Shown: positions 1 to 7,969 of the stretch, in pieces
Layout of the letters: every line of letters begins with the position of its first letter
Numbering within the stretch: the first letter of the stretch is position 1
Assembly (NCBI GenBank): GCA_018714105.1
Contig: DVNW01000024.1
Span: 1 to 64,000, forward strand
DNA from: Candidatus Faecicola pullistercoris
GTDB lineage: Bacteria; Bacillota; Clostridia; Christensenellales; CAG-917
Direction: 5' to 3'
DNA: 64,000 bases
Translations under genes and position numbers: made by a program
Notes under the pieces: model-generated
Databases searched by the model: none
Told to the model about the DNA's origin: nothing
What the model saw: only the letters and a program-made list of their open reading frames with translations

Positions 1-1
1 C

Positions 2-1498
2 ATTAATTTCGGAATAAAACAGAAGTTCGGAGGCACGTGCAACCTGCGTTTCGACGATACCAACCCCGCCAAGGAGGACGTCGAATACGTCAACTCAATA
101 AAAGAGGACATACGGTGGCTGGGGTTCGAATGGGATAACGAATATTATGCCAGCGATTATTTCGATAAGATGTACGAGTGCGCGGTAGGTCTCATAAAAA
201 AGGGGCTTGCATACGTGTGCGATTTGTCTGCCGACGAAATCAGAAACACGAGGGGCACGCTTACCGAGCCGGGCAAGGAAAGCCCTTACCGCAACCGCAC
301 GCCGGAGGAGAATCTCAGGCTTTTCACCGAAATGAGGGAGGGGAAATACGCCGACGGAGAAAAGGTCCTACGCGCGAAAATCGATATGGCGTCCAACAAT
401 ATCAACATGCGCGACCCCGTAATATACCGCATAGTCCGCGCCACGCATCACCGCCAGGGAAACAAGTGGATAATATATCCCATGTACGATTTCGCGCATC
501 CCATAGAGGACGCCGTCGAAGGCATAACTCACAGCTGTTGCAGCCTTGAATTCGAAGATCACCGTCCGTTATACGACTGGGTGACGCTTAACTGCGGCTT
601 CGATCCCAGGCCCAGGCAGATAGAATTTGCCAGGCTCAACATGAATCACACGATAATGAGTAAGCGCTATCTCAAAAAGCTCGTGGACGAAGGCGTGGTA
701 GAGGGGTGGGACGATCCCAGAATGTCCACTCTCAGCGGGATGAGGGAGCGCGGTTATCCCGCGGAGGCTATAAAAGATTTCTGTTCAAGGATAGGCGTTG
801 CCAAGTCCAACTCCGAGGTAGACATAACTCTTTTGGAGCACTGCGTCAGGGAAAATCTCAACGTCAACGCCCGAAGGGTTATGGTAGTAAGCCGTCCGCT
901 GAAACTTATAATCGAAAATTATCCCGAGGGACAAACGGAGTACCTTGAGGTTGAAAACAATCCCAACAAGCCCGAAGAAGGTACCCGCAAGGTAAGTTTT
1001 TCGCGGCAGCTGTATATCGAAGAAAGCGATTTCGAACTCGATCCTCCGCCCAAGTATCACAGGTTAAAGCCGGGCGGCGCAGTAAGGCTGAAAGGCGCAT
1101 ACATTCTGGAGTATTCGAGATGCGAAACCGACGCCGACGGAAAGGTAACGACGGTATATTGCAACTACGTTCCCGACAGCAAAAGCGGCGGCGCCAATGC
1201 CGGCATGAAGGTTAAGGGCGTAATTCACTGGGTAAACGCCGAGGACGCTCTGCCCGTTACGCTGAGAGAGTACGATTATCTGCTTCTCGACGGAGAGGGA
1301 GATTTTTCCGAGCGTATTAATCCTGAATCTTTGAAAATCAATACCGGCGCGCTTGCCGAAAGCTATCTCAAAGACGCGGGCGGATACGAGCGCTTTCAGT
1401 TTATGCGCCGCGGATATTATATGACGAGAGGGGATTACGGCGAAGGCAAGCGCGAATTCGTTTCGATCGTCGGCCTCAAAGACAGTTACAACAAATAA
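2..1498 (+). CDS. glnS: glutaminyl-tRNA synthetase, 5' truncated
   Basis: Charges tRNA-Gln with glutamine in the cytoplasm. The reading frame is open from base 2, so the gene enters from outside the window; about 55 N-terminal residues with the HIGH-type signature are missing compared with the roughly 554-residue E. coli enzyme. Visible hallmarks are FDDTNPAKED and IRWLGFEWD near the left edge, CSLEFEDHRPLYDW, the KMSKS counterpart IMSKRYL, and a C-terminal beta-barrel anticodon-binding region ending with GGYERFQFMRRGYY. Many Bacillota lack GlnRS and make Gln-tRNA by transamidation, so its presence beside a complete gltX (34668) and a tRNA-Gln gene (36149) in one window is notable. It ends 148 bp before the next gene. 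Confidence 0.95.
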   Translation: MNFGIKQKFGGTCNLRFDDTNPAKEDVEYVNSIKEDIRWLGFEWDNEYYASDYFDKMYECAVGLIKKGLAYVCDLSADEIRNTRGTLTEPGKESPYRNRTPEENLRLFTEMREGKYADGEKVLRAKIDMASNNINMRDPVIYRIVRATHHRQGNKWIIYPMYDFAHPIEDAVEGITHSCCSLEFEDHRPLYDWVTLNCGFDPRPRQIEFARLNMNHTIMSKRYLKKLVDEGVVEGWDDPRMSTLSGMRERGYPAEAIKDFCSRIGVAKSNSEVDITLLEHCVRENLNVNARRVMVVSRPLKLIIENYPEGQTEYLEVENNPNKPEEGTRKVSFSRQLYIEESDFELDPPPKYHRLKPGGAVRLKGAYILEYSRCETDADGKVTTVYCNYVPDSKSGGANAGMKVKGVIHWVNAEDALPVTLREYDYLLLDGEGDFSERINPESLKINTGALAESYLKDAGGYERFQFMRRGYYMTRGDYGEGKREFVSIVGLKDSYNK

Positions 1499-1570
1499 TG
1501 GTAAAATCATGCGCAAAATCACGATTTTTTCAAAAAACGAAATAAAATTATTAAATATATATTAAAAAAG

Positions 1571-1599
1571 TTGATAAGTGCGCGTAAATGTTATATAAT
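1571..1599 (+). promoter_or_regulatory. sigma-A promoter for the zinc-ribbon/membrane cluster
   Basis: TTGATA (1571-1576), a 17-bp spacer, then TATAAT (1594-1599). It lies about 50 bp upstream of the start at 1647, which has a strong SD (AAGGAGG). Confidence 0.8.
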
Positions 1600-1646
1600 A
1601 AGCAAGTACTATACTAAAATTATCCTTTCGAAGGAGGCTGACTCAA

Positions 1647-2567
1647 ATGGCTATTTGCACAAATTGCGGTTCGGAAATTAAGGACGGCGCCACTTTTTGT
1701 CCTCAGTGCGGCAAAGTACTTCTGCAAAAAGAGAAAACGGCGATATGTCCCGTATGCGGTTCCGAAAACGATGTTAACGCACTTTACTGTGCGGTATGCG
1801 GGGCTGAGATGCCCGCCGAGAAAAACGAAAATTTCGAAAGCGAGTCCGTAAGCAAACTCAAAGGCCTCATACCCAAAATCAAAGCGATAAGCGCAACGTT
1901 CGGCGATCCTTATGCCGGCGCAAGCGAGGAGGAAATCGAGGCTATGACTTACGTATGTCCCGTATGCGGGAAGCGCAACAGTTTAAATTCGCAAAAGTGC
2001 GAGAGATGCGGTCGCGACAGGAAGAGGAGCGCCGCGCTTGTAGCCAAAAACAAATTCAAGAAAATCAGCGGCGAAGTGCCCGACAGGAAGTTCCGTCCCG
2101 AGCTTGAAATAGCTCAGCCCGCCGACGAGGCCGTCGAGGAAGCCGTTGCGGCGGAAGAGGCGGTATATTCGCCTTCGGAAGAAGAAATAGCCGAGCAGAT
2201 AACCGCAGACGCGGTTGAAGAAGCGGCCGAGGCTCCCGCCGAGGAAGAAATCGTGGCGGAAGAAGCCGCCGAGGAGGAAGTTCTGTCCGCGGTCGAGGAA
2301 GAGAAGACCGAGGCTCAGCCTAAGGAAGAACCTGCCGCTCAGGAGACGAATCCTTATTATTATCCCTACGGATATCCTTATCCCCCTCAGGACGGAGCGT
2401 TTGCACAGCCTTACGCTTATCCTTTCGGAGGTCAGCTGCCTCCCATCATACAGCCCATAGCGTTCGTACCCTACGTATCGCAGGACCAGCCCTTGTGGCA
2501 AGCGGCGTCCGCAGACGAAGTAGCGGGTATAACTCTGAAAAATTTAGGCAATTCTCAAAACAAATAG
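1647..2567 (+). CDS. triple zinc-ribbon protein with acidic linker and PIxxPxAxVP motif
   Basis: Function unknown. The 306-residue protein starts with three zinc-ribbon pairs: Cys4/7 with 18/21, Cys34/37 with 48/51, and Cys104/107 with 118/121. An acidic stretch rich in Glu and Ala follows (about residues 150-235), then a Tyr/Pro-rich segment and a hydrophobic motif at 263-282 (QLPPIIQPIAFVPYVSQDQP). There is no signal peptide or membrane segment, so it should be cytoplasmic. The start at 1647 is fixed by AAGGAGG upstream. It is the first gene of a three-gene cluster with 24-bp gaps, and the same motif recurs in the two downstream membrane proteins, suggesting a common complex or partner. It resembles the many zinc-ribbon domain-containing proteins of Clostridia only through the ribbons. 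Confidence 0.85.
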   Translation: MAICTNCGSEIKDGATFCPQCGKVLLQKEKTAICPVCGSENDVNALYCAVCGAEMPAEKNENFESESVSKLKGLIPKIKAISATFGDPYAGASEEEIEAMTYVCPVCGKRNSLNSQKCERCGRDRKRSAALVAKNKFKKISGEVPDRKFRPELEIAQPADEAVEEAVAAEEAVYSPSEEEIAEQITADAVEEAAEAPAEEEIVAEEAAEEEVLSAVEEEKTEAQPKEEPAAQETNPYYYPYGYPYPPQDGAFAQPYAYPFGGQLPPIIQPIAFVPYVSQDQPLWQAASADEVAGITLKNLGNSQNK

Positions 2568-2591
2568 CCGAAGTCCGGTAAGGAGTTAATT

Positions 2592-3410
2592 ATGGAAGAA
2601 AAAATTATCATTGACGGAAGAGAAGCGGTAATAGAAAAGCTGCCCGTCAGTAAGCCCGTTCCCATAGAAAAGCCTACTAAGATCACGCAGTTACAGCCCA
2701 TAGTTCAACCTGTAGCGGTAGTGCCTTTCGTCTCTTTCGACGATAACGCATGCGCGGTGGAAAGCCAGGTACAGGCGGTACCCGAAGTTTCGCAGCAGGC
2801 TATTCCCGCCGCTCCCGAAGCGTACCAGGCTCCCGCAGAGAGTTACGCTCAACCCGGTTATTATGCGTCGCAGGATTACGCTGCCGATAACCAGGTAAGA
2901 AAGTACGGCGAATATTCCGGCAGGAAGGCAAAAAGAGGCCCTCGCGTAGGCGGATTCTTATGCATGTTATTCTCTTTACTCGCGGTAGCGCCTTTTGCGG
3001 TTGCATATTTTCTCGAACCGACCGGAGCAGCATGGGAAATTTCCGTATTCAGCGTACCCAACCTTATTTATTCCATAATGGACGTTATCAAGAATATGGA
3101 CTTTACCGATATCGCGCTTCTGGTAACGTCGGCAGGTATTCTGATAGCCGTACTCAATTTCCTTATGGGACTTATAGGTCTGCTGTTCGGTAAGCGCATG
3201 ATATTCACGGTGCTCGGTATACTGTCCTTCCTGCTTCTGACCGCGGGGCAGATTATAAGGATAACCGATATGTTCAACGACTTTGAAACCATCAAAACTT
3301 TCTGGAACGACAATCAGTTCCTGACGGTTGTGGCGATAGGCTTGATTTACTGCATACTCACCATAATAGCAACCGCAGTAAGCACGAGAAACAGGTATAT
3401 TGAAGAATAA
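2592..3410 (+). CDS. 4-TM membrane protein with PIxxPxAxVP motif, paralogue A
   Basis: Function unknown, 272 residues. The cytoplasmic N-terminal part (about 1-112) has the shared motif at 33-51 (QLQPIVQPVAVVPFVSFDD) and an Ala/Pro/Gln/Tyr-rich linker. A basic patch (GRKAKRGPRV) precedes four predicted membrane segments, the first around MLFSLLAVAPFAVAYFL and the last around LTVVAIGLIYCILTIIATAV. The basic patch plus first helix aligns with the same part of the next gene (GGKKVKKGSRV then LVPF), so the two are diverged paralogues. SD AAGGAG lies just before the start, 24 bp after the zinc-ribbon gene stops, indicating one transcript. Confidence 0.85.
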   Translation: MEEKIIIDGREAVIEKLPVSKPVPIEKPTKITQLQPIVQPVAVVPFVSFDDNACAVESQVQAVPEVSQQAIPAAPEAYQAPAESYAQPGYYASQDYAADNQVRKYGEYSGRKAKRGPRVGGFLCMLFSLLAVAPFAVAYFLEPTGAAWEISVFSVPNLIYSIMDVIKNMDFTDIALLVTSAGILIAVLNFLMGLIGLLFGKRMIFTVLGILSFLLLTAGQIIRITDMFNDFETIKTFWNDNQFLTVVAIGLIYCILTIIATAVSTRNRYIEE

Positions 3411-3434
3411 TTACACAAATTCGGAGGTTATGTT

Positions 3435-4592
3435 ATGAATTACAATGAAGAGCAAGCTCTCGGACAGGATAACGTTTATCCCGTTGAAGAGCAGGATGTA
3501 ATCCTGACGCCGGCGGAAGAAACCGTAGCCGAGGCGCCCGCAGAGGAAAAGAAGTCTCCTTTCGACGCTTACGTTGCTAACGAAAAGGCAGCCAGGCAGG
3601 CTGCGGCCGCGCAGGTTACCGCGGCACAGGCGGGGATGTACAGCCCCATGATAATAAACGGCGGAGTGTTCAAACCTTTGCCTGCGGTAAAACCGGTAAT
3701 AGCTCCCGCATCTCACGTACAGCTGACGCCCATCGTGGTACCCGTGGCTATGGTGCCTTTCGCGTCGCAGAATCAGCCCGTGCTTCAATATAAGGACGAG
3801 CCCGAACCCGTTCAGCAGACCGTAGAACAGGCTCCCGCTCAGGAAGAAGTTTACGCCGCTCCCGCGGAAGAACCCGTATATTACGAAGAACCCGCCGATC
3901 AGATTTACTACGACGAATCTTACACAAACGACGGCGTAGCCGCAGCAGACGGAAATTACGAGGTTTCTTCCTATGAAGCCGCCGGCGGCAAGAAGGTCAA
4001 AAAAGGCAGCAGAGTTCGTTCCCTCATAATGTTCTTTGCGGGATTGTTCTATCTCGTACCCTTCATTATGTGCTATCTCAATGCCAACACCGATATAATC
4101 AGCAGTCTGGGCATCGACTATATCACCGACCTCAGCAAGGGTATTCTTAAAGAGGATATAATCGGATCTTTCATAGCGGCAATTTCGGGCGGCGACGTAA
4201 CCTCGTTCTTCTCGCTTGACAATCTGGGCAATCTGTTCCTGTTTGCCAGCATAGTCGTTACCTTGCTGTCCATGATAGTATTCTTAATCGGAATAATAGT
4301 AAGGTTTAAGATCAGCTATTGGGCTTACGGTTTCGTACTCGTACTGCTCAACGTTGCGTTCGTTGCATACGAAATGATTAACCTTATGATAGTAGACGGC
4401 AGCTTCAAGTTCGAACTTTCGGGCATTGTAGGCGGTCTTATGAACAACCTGCCCGTAATAATCCACCTGCTCGTACCCGCAATCGTAATTCTTATTCTCG
4501 GCTCTATACTGAGAATCAGGAAAGACGGCGGCAAAAAGCAGAAGAAGTCCAAAAAGAGCAAAGCCGGCAAAACTGCTCCCGCACTTGCATAA
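3435..4592 (+). CDS. 4-TM membrane protein with PIxxPxAxVP motif, paralogue B
   Basis: Function unknown, 385 residues. A long cytoplasmic N-terminus, rich in Glu, Ala and Pro, carries the shared motif at residues 96-115 (QLTPIVVPVAMVPFASQNQP). A basic stretch (GGKKVKKGSRV) precedes about four membrane segments, and the protein ends in a Lys-rich tail (KKQKKSKKSKAGK). It is paralogous to the upstream gene (2592-3410) in layout and in the basic patch/first helix. The SD CGGAGG precedes the start. Last gene of the cluster, followed by a hairpin terminator that also serves the convergent fumarase operon. Confidence 0.85.
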   Translation: MNYNEEQALGQDNVYPVEEQDVILTPAEETVAEAPAEEKKSPFDAYVANEKAARQAAAAQVTAAQAGMYSPMIINGGVFKPLPAVKPVIAPASHVQLTPIVVPVAMVPFASQNQPVLQYKDEPEPVQQTVEQAPAQEEVYAAPAEEPVYYEEPADQIYYDESYTNDGVAAADGNYEVSSYEAAGGKKVKKGSRVRSLIMFFAGLFYLVPFIMCYLNANTDIISSLGIDYITDLSKGILKEDIIGSFIAAISGGDVTSFFSLDNLGNLFLFASIVVTLLSMIVFLIGIIVRFKISYWAYGFVLVLLNVAFVAYEMINLMIVDGSFKFELSGIVGGLMNNLPVIIHLLVPAIVILILGSILRIRKDGGKKQKKSKKSKAGKTAPALA

Positions 4593-4612
4593 CAGAAAAC
4601 CTTGAAATAATA

Positions 4613-4638
4613 AAAAGGACGGCGTCTGCCGTCCTTTT
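4613..4638. terminator. bidirectional intrinsic terminator
   Basis: Perfect 11-bp stem AAAAGGACGGC/GCCGTCCTTTT with loop GTCT, A-rich on one side and T-rich on the other. It sits between the convergent motif cluster (+) and fumarase (-) genes. Confidence 0.9.
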
Positions 4639-4675
4639 GAATTTATAAAGAAATACGCACAATCAATAAATACAG

Positions 4676-5194
4676 TCAATAAATACTCTTTCCCGAGGAA
4701 TCTACTGCCACAACGGCCTTGAAATCCTCTACCGTAAGTTTATAAACGCCCTCCGTTCCGAGGTCGCCGAAGCAAACGCACTCCGTTTTTCTGACGGCGT
4801 CGCTGTAATACGCTCCTGCGCCGCCTATGGCGACAAAATACACTGCTTTATTATTTTTGAAACTGTTTTTCACTTCCTCGCTTCTCTTGCCTTTACCTAT
4901 AACGGCGGCCAGGCCTTTGTCGAGCAATTCGGGAGTAAAAGGGTCCATTCTGGCCGAAGTGGTAGGTCCGCAACTGCCGATAACCTGACCCGATACGGCA
5001 GGGCAGGGGCCCGTATAATACAGAGCCTGTCCGCATATATCGAAAGGCAGGGGCAAGCCTTTTTCAATCAGCTCGCTGAAACGCTTATGCGCGGCGTCGC
5101 GCGCCGTGTAAAGCGTTCCGCTTATGCTTACTATATCGCCCGCGTTCAGAGCGGCAAGCGTTTTCTTGTCTGACGGAAACTTTATTTTTATCAT
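4676..5194 (-). CDS. class I fumarate hydratase, beta subunit
   Basis: Beta (C-terminal-type) subunit of the two-subunit, oxygen-sensitive [4Fe-4S] fumarase/tartrate dehydratase family, interconverting fumarate and malate. At 172 residues it has the expected size, and shows TLYTARDAAHKRF, GPCPAVSGQVIGSCGPTTSA, RMDPFTPELLDKG and a C-terminal KLTVEDFKAVVAVDSSG. Its ATG overlaps the alpha-subunit stop by 4 bp (ATGA), indicating translational coupling. The L-tartrate dehydratase (TtdB) reading cannot be excluded from sequence, but fumarase is the common role in anaerobic Clostridia. Confidence 0.92.
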   Translation of the reverse strand: MIKIKFPSDKKTLAALNAGDIVSISGTLYTARDAAHKRFSELIEKGLPLPFDICGQALYYTGPCPAVSGQVIGSCGPTTSARMDPFTPELLDKGLAAVIGKGKRSEEVKNSFKNNKAVYFVAIGGAGAYYSDAVRKTECVCFGDLGTEGVYKLTVEDFKAVVAVDSSGKSIY

Positions 5195-6033
5195 TTTTCA
5201 CCTTTAATTACCGTAACGGAATGTCTGCTAGCGTGGCACTGTACCGTAACGGCCACTGGAAGTCCCGCTATGTGAGTGGGATAGCTTTCGGCAAAAACGG
5301 CCAGCGCGGTTGTCGGGCCGCCTAAACCCTGCGCGCCTATCCCCAAAGCGTTCACGCTTTTAAGAATATGCGCTTCAAGCTCTGCAAGTTTTGCGTCGTT
5401 GTTTAGCGAGCCGAGAGTTCTGAAAAGGGCGTGTTTGCTCATGAGCGCGGCTTTTTCCATGGTTCCGCCTATGCCCACGCCCAGTATAACGGGCGGACAG
5501 GGACAGCTTCTCGCGTCTTTCATACACTGCGTAACGCACCTGACAATCCCGTCAGTTCCGTCGGCGGGAGTAAGCATAAACACCCTGCTCATATTTTCGC
5601 TGCCGAAGCCCTTGGCCATACAGCTTACGGTAACGCTGTCTCCTTCTACTATGCGGGTATGGATAACGGCGGGAGTATTGTCCTCGGTATTTAAGCGTTC
5701 CAGCGGCGACAGAACGGATTTTCTCAGATTGACGTAAGCCTCCCTTACGCCCTTGTTGACGGCGTCCTCGACGTATTCGCCCGTAAGCACGACGTCCTGT
5801 CCTATGTCGAGAAAAACCACGGCCATACCGGTATCCTGGCATAGAGGAAAGCCTTTGGTACGGGCGATTTCGGCATTTTTTGTCATTATACCGAAGGCAA
5901 ATTTTTCCAGGCCTTCCGATTTATCGGCAAGTTCGGAAAGCTTTTGTTCGACATCGTCGTCCATGCGCAGGCATATCCTGAAAAAGGCTTCTTTTACCGC
6001 GTCTTTTATTCTATCCGTATTTAAAGTAACCAT
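5191..6033 (-). CDS. class I fumarate hydratase, alpha subunit
   Basis: Alpha subunit (280 residues) of the same [4Fe-4S] fumarase; it carries the cluster-binding half. Visible family features are KGFPLCQDTGMAVVFLDIGQ, NTPAVIHTRIVEGD, GFGSENMSRVFMLTPADG, CPPVILGVGIGGTMEKAALMS and GAQGLGGPTTALAV. The frame is open up to 6075, but the ATG at 6033 is preferred. It has an SD (GAGGT) 5 bp upstream, the protein then begins MVTLNTDRIKDAV, and the -10 and -35 boxes of its promoter lie inside the longer reading. First gene of a two-gene operon. Confidence 0.92.
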   Translation of the reverse strand: MVTLNTDRIKDAVKEAFFRICLRMDDDVEQKLSELADKSEGLEKFAFGIMTKNAEIARTKGFPLCQDTGMAVVFLDIGQDVVLTGEYVEDAVNKGVREAYVNLRKSVLSPLERLNTEDNTPAVIHTRIVEGDSVTVSCMAKGFGSENMSRVFMLTPADGTDGIVRCVTQCMKDARSCPCPPVILGVGIGGTMEKAALMSKHALFRTLGSLNNDAKLAELEAHILKSVNALGIGAQGLGGPTTALAVFAESYPTHIAGLPVAVTVQCHASRHSVTVIKGEK

Positions 6034-6051
6034 AGCTGACCTCGCTAATAT

Positions 6052-6080
6052 ATTATACAATGCTTTTGTTGTCAATTCAA
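6052..6080 (-). promoter_or_regulatory. sigma-A promoter for fumarase operon
   Basis: On the minus strand TTGAAT (6075-6080), 17 bp, TATAAT (6052-6057). It lies about 20 bp upstream of the ATG at 6033, and its -35 overlaps the -35 of the divergent promoter for the 6127 gene. Confidence 0.8.
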
Positions 6081-6098
6081 GTTAAAATATGGTATAAT
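6069..6098 (+). promoter_or_regulatory. sigma-A promoter for the yycJ-like gene
   Basis: TTGTCA (6069-6074), 18 bp, TATAAT (6093-6098). The -35 region is shared with the divergent fumarase promoter, so the two polymerases should compete. Confidence 0.7.
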
Positions 6099-6126
6099 AC
6101 AAGCAATAATCTTTCAGGGCGGCAAA

Positions 6127-6903
6127 ATGTTAAGAATATGTTCGCTGACGTCGGGCAGCAAAGGAAACTGCATATATATTTCCGACGGAAGCAGTATAAT
6201 ACTGATAGACGCCGGCGTTCCGTACAGTCAGATTAAAAATTCGCTTAAAGCGATAGGCGCGGACGTGTCCGACGTAGAGGGAATAATCGTCACGCACGAG
6301 CATCACGACCACATAGCAGGGCTTGCGCGCGCGGCGTCGGAAGGCATAAAAATATACGCTCATCCGCTGGCTCAACGCGCAATCGAGGCGCGGACGGGGC
6401 TAATAAAGTTCGAGCAGGTTGACTTTTACGACAGCGGATTTTATGTAGGCGGCGTCAGGGTAAATCCTTTCAGGGTCCCTCACGACGCGGCATATCCTCT
6501 TGGATACACGCTGACTTCGGGCGGCGATAAAATCGGAGTGGTTACCGATGCCGGGCATATTACCGACGGGATTGTCAACAACCTTACGGGAAGCAGGACG
6601 GTATTTCTTGAAGCTAATCACGACAGGGAAATGTTACTGGGCGGCAGTTACGCCAAGCAGCTTAAAAAGAGGATTGACGGAGCCAACGGACATCTCAACA
6701 ACGGCAACGCGGGCGAAATCGCTTGCAAAGTAGCCGGGGCGAAACTCGAAAGAATAATTCTCGGGCATCTCAGCGAGGAAAACAACACCCCCGAACTCGC
6801 TTTCAGCACGGTGGTGGAAGCGCTTTACGCTAAAGGCGTGCGCGAAGGCAGGGACGTAGAAGTCGAAGTCGCCCTGCAAAACAAAACGACCGATATATTT
6901 TAG
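6127..6903 (+). CDS. MBL-fold metallohydrolase, YycJ/WalJ-like
   Basis: Cytoplasmic metallo-beta-lactamase-fold hydrolase of the YycJ (WalJ/VicX) type, 258 residues. Typical features are the N-terminal CSLTSGSKGNCIYISDG, the dinuclear metal motif THEHHDH, further ligands in VPHDAAYPLGY and VVTDAGH, and the C-terminal ILGHLSEENN. In Bacilli the family sits with the WalRK system and has been linked to cell-wall and DNA-repair control, but no walRK is present here, so the role is open. It heads a long same-strand run, with the next gene only 9 bp downstream. Confidence 0.88.
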   Translation: MLRICSLTSGSKGNCIYISDGSSIILIDAGVPYSQIKNSLKAIGADVSDVEGIIVTHEHHDHIAGLARAASEGIKIYAHPLAQRAIEARTGLIKFEQVDFYDSGFYVGGVRVNPFRVPHDAAYPLGYTLTSGGDKIGVVTDAGHITDGIVNNLTGSRTVFLEANHDREMLLGGSYAKQLKKRIDGANGHLNNGNAGEIACKVAGAKLERIILGHLSEENNTPELAFSTVVEALYAKGVREGRDVEVEVALQNKTTDIF

Positions 6904-6912
6904 GAGAAGGGT

Positions 6913-7968
6913 ATGAACAAACTCGGACTTAAAGACGGAGGAAACATATTCATATATTCTTACGGCGCGATGTTGCTCATGCAGGTAGCCGTAAGCGTGT
7001 ACGCCATAGTAAAAGCGGTTTACGCAGGGCAGACGGACGCCGCCGAAATAAGCCTCAACACAATGCTGATAGTGATACTCAATCAGGTCATATACATGTT
7101 TGTGCCATACCTGTACGGACGCAGCCGCAAGATATATATGAGTGCGGAAACGGGGCTGTTCGGCCGTGCGGGAATCAAGGAATATCTTTTGACAGCGGCA
7201 ATTTCGCCGTTATGCATAATGGCTTTTCTGCCTCTCGCACTGGTATTTGTGTATGTTTTCTCGCTTTTGGGTTACAGCGGCAGCGACATCGGCGTTGACG
7301 GCAGTTTTCTGACGCTCACGATTACCCTGTGCGTACTTCCCGCCCTCGGCGAAGAAACGCTGTTCAGAGGTTCGCTTGCAGGCAGCCTCAGGCATAAGGG
7401 ATACGGCTACGCCATAATTATGAGCGCGCTGATATTTTCTCTGGCACACGGCAGTCCGTCGCAGACGGTGCATCAGTTCTGCCTGGGGGCGGTGCTTGCG
7501 TATATCTTTTTTGTAACAAACGACATAAAGCCCGCAATGCTGCTTCATTTTCTGAACAACTTCATTTCCATAATTCTGGACAGTGTCAACGTGCCCTTCC
7601 TGAATATGGAAATAACCCCCCTGTACATTCTGGTTTCGCTGTGCGTGTCGCTGGTGGCCGGAATAATTTTAGGCGCAGCGCTCAAACTGCTTAAAGCGCA
7701 GTCGTTAAAGCGCGCGGGAAGCAAAACGGCCGGCGGGTCATACCTGGCCGACAGCATTAAAGACTTTTGCAATATGTTCAGAAAGGGCGGTTTAAAAGCG
7801 CAAATCAAAAGATTAAATGCCGAAATAAACATAATTCGTCCGGGCGAACAAGTTGATTTTTGTCCTGTCGACGAAAACGGGCAGAAGATAAAAACTCCTG
7901 CGAATATTATTTTCGCGATAGTGCTTTTACTGTTGATGTATATAGGCAACACTGTTTTAAGTATGTAG
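6913..7968 (+). CDS. CPBP-family intramembrane metalloprotease (1)
   Basis: 351-residue integral membrane protein with the CPBP/Abi (Rce1-like) motifs: EETLFRGSL, FSLAHGSPSQTVHQF and HFLNNF, which together supply the Glu-Glu, His and His/Asn residues of the active site. Around eight hydrophobic segments are visible, plus an extra C-terminal soluble stretch (about residues 275-330) and a final helix. SD GGAGAAGG precedes the ATG. Substrate unknown. It is immediately followed by a second CPBP gene, so the pair may act together or be tandem paralogues. Confidence 0.88.
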   Translation: MNKLGLKDGGNIFIYSYGAMLLMQVAVSVYAIVKAVYAGQTDAAEISLNTMLIVILNQVIYMFVPYLYGRSRKIYMSAETGLFGRAGIKEYLLTAAISPLCIMAFLPLALVFVYVFSLLGYSGSDIGVDGSFLTLTITLCVLPALGEETLFRGSLAGSLRHKGYGYAIIMSALIFSLAHGSPSQTVHQFCLGAVLAYIFFVTNDIKPAMLLHFLNNFISIILDSVNVPFLNMEITPLYILVSLCVSLVAGIILGAALKLLKAQSLKRAGSKTAGGSYLADSIKDFCNMFRKGGLKAQIKRLNAEINIIRPGEQVDFCPVDENGQKIKTPANIIFAIVLLLLMYIGNTVLSM

Positions 7969-7969
7969 C

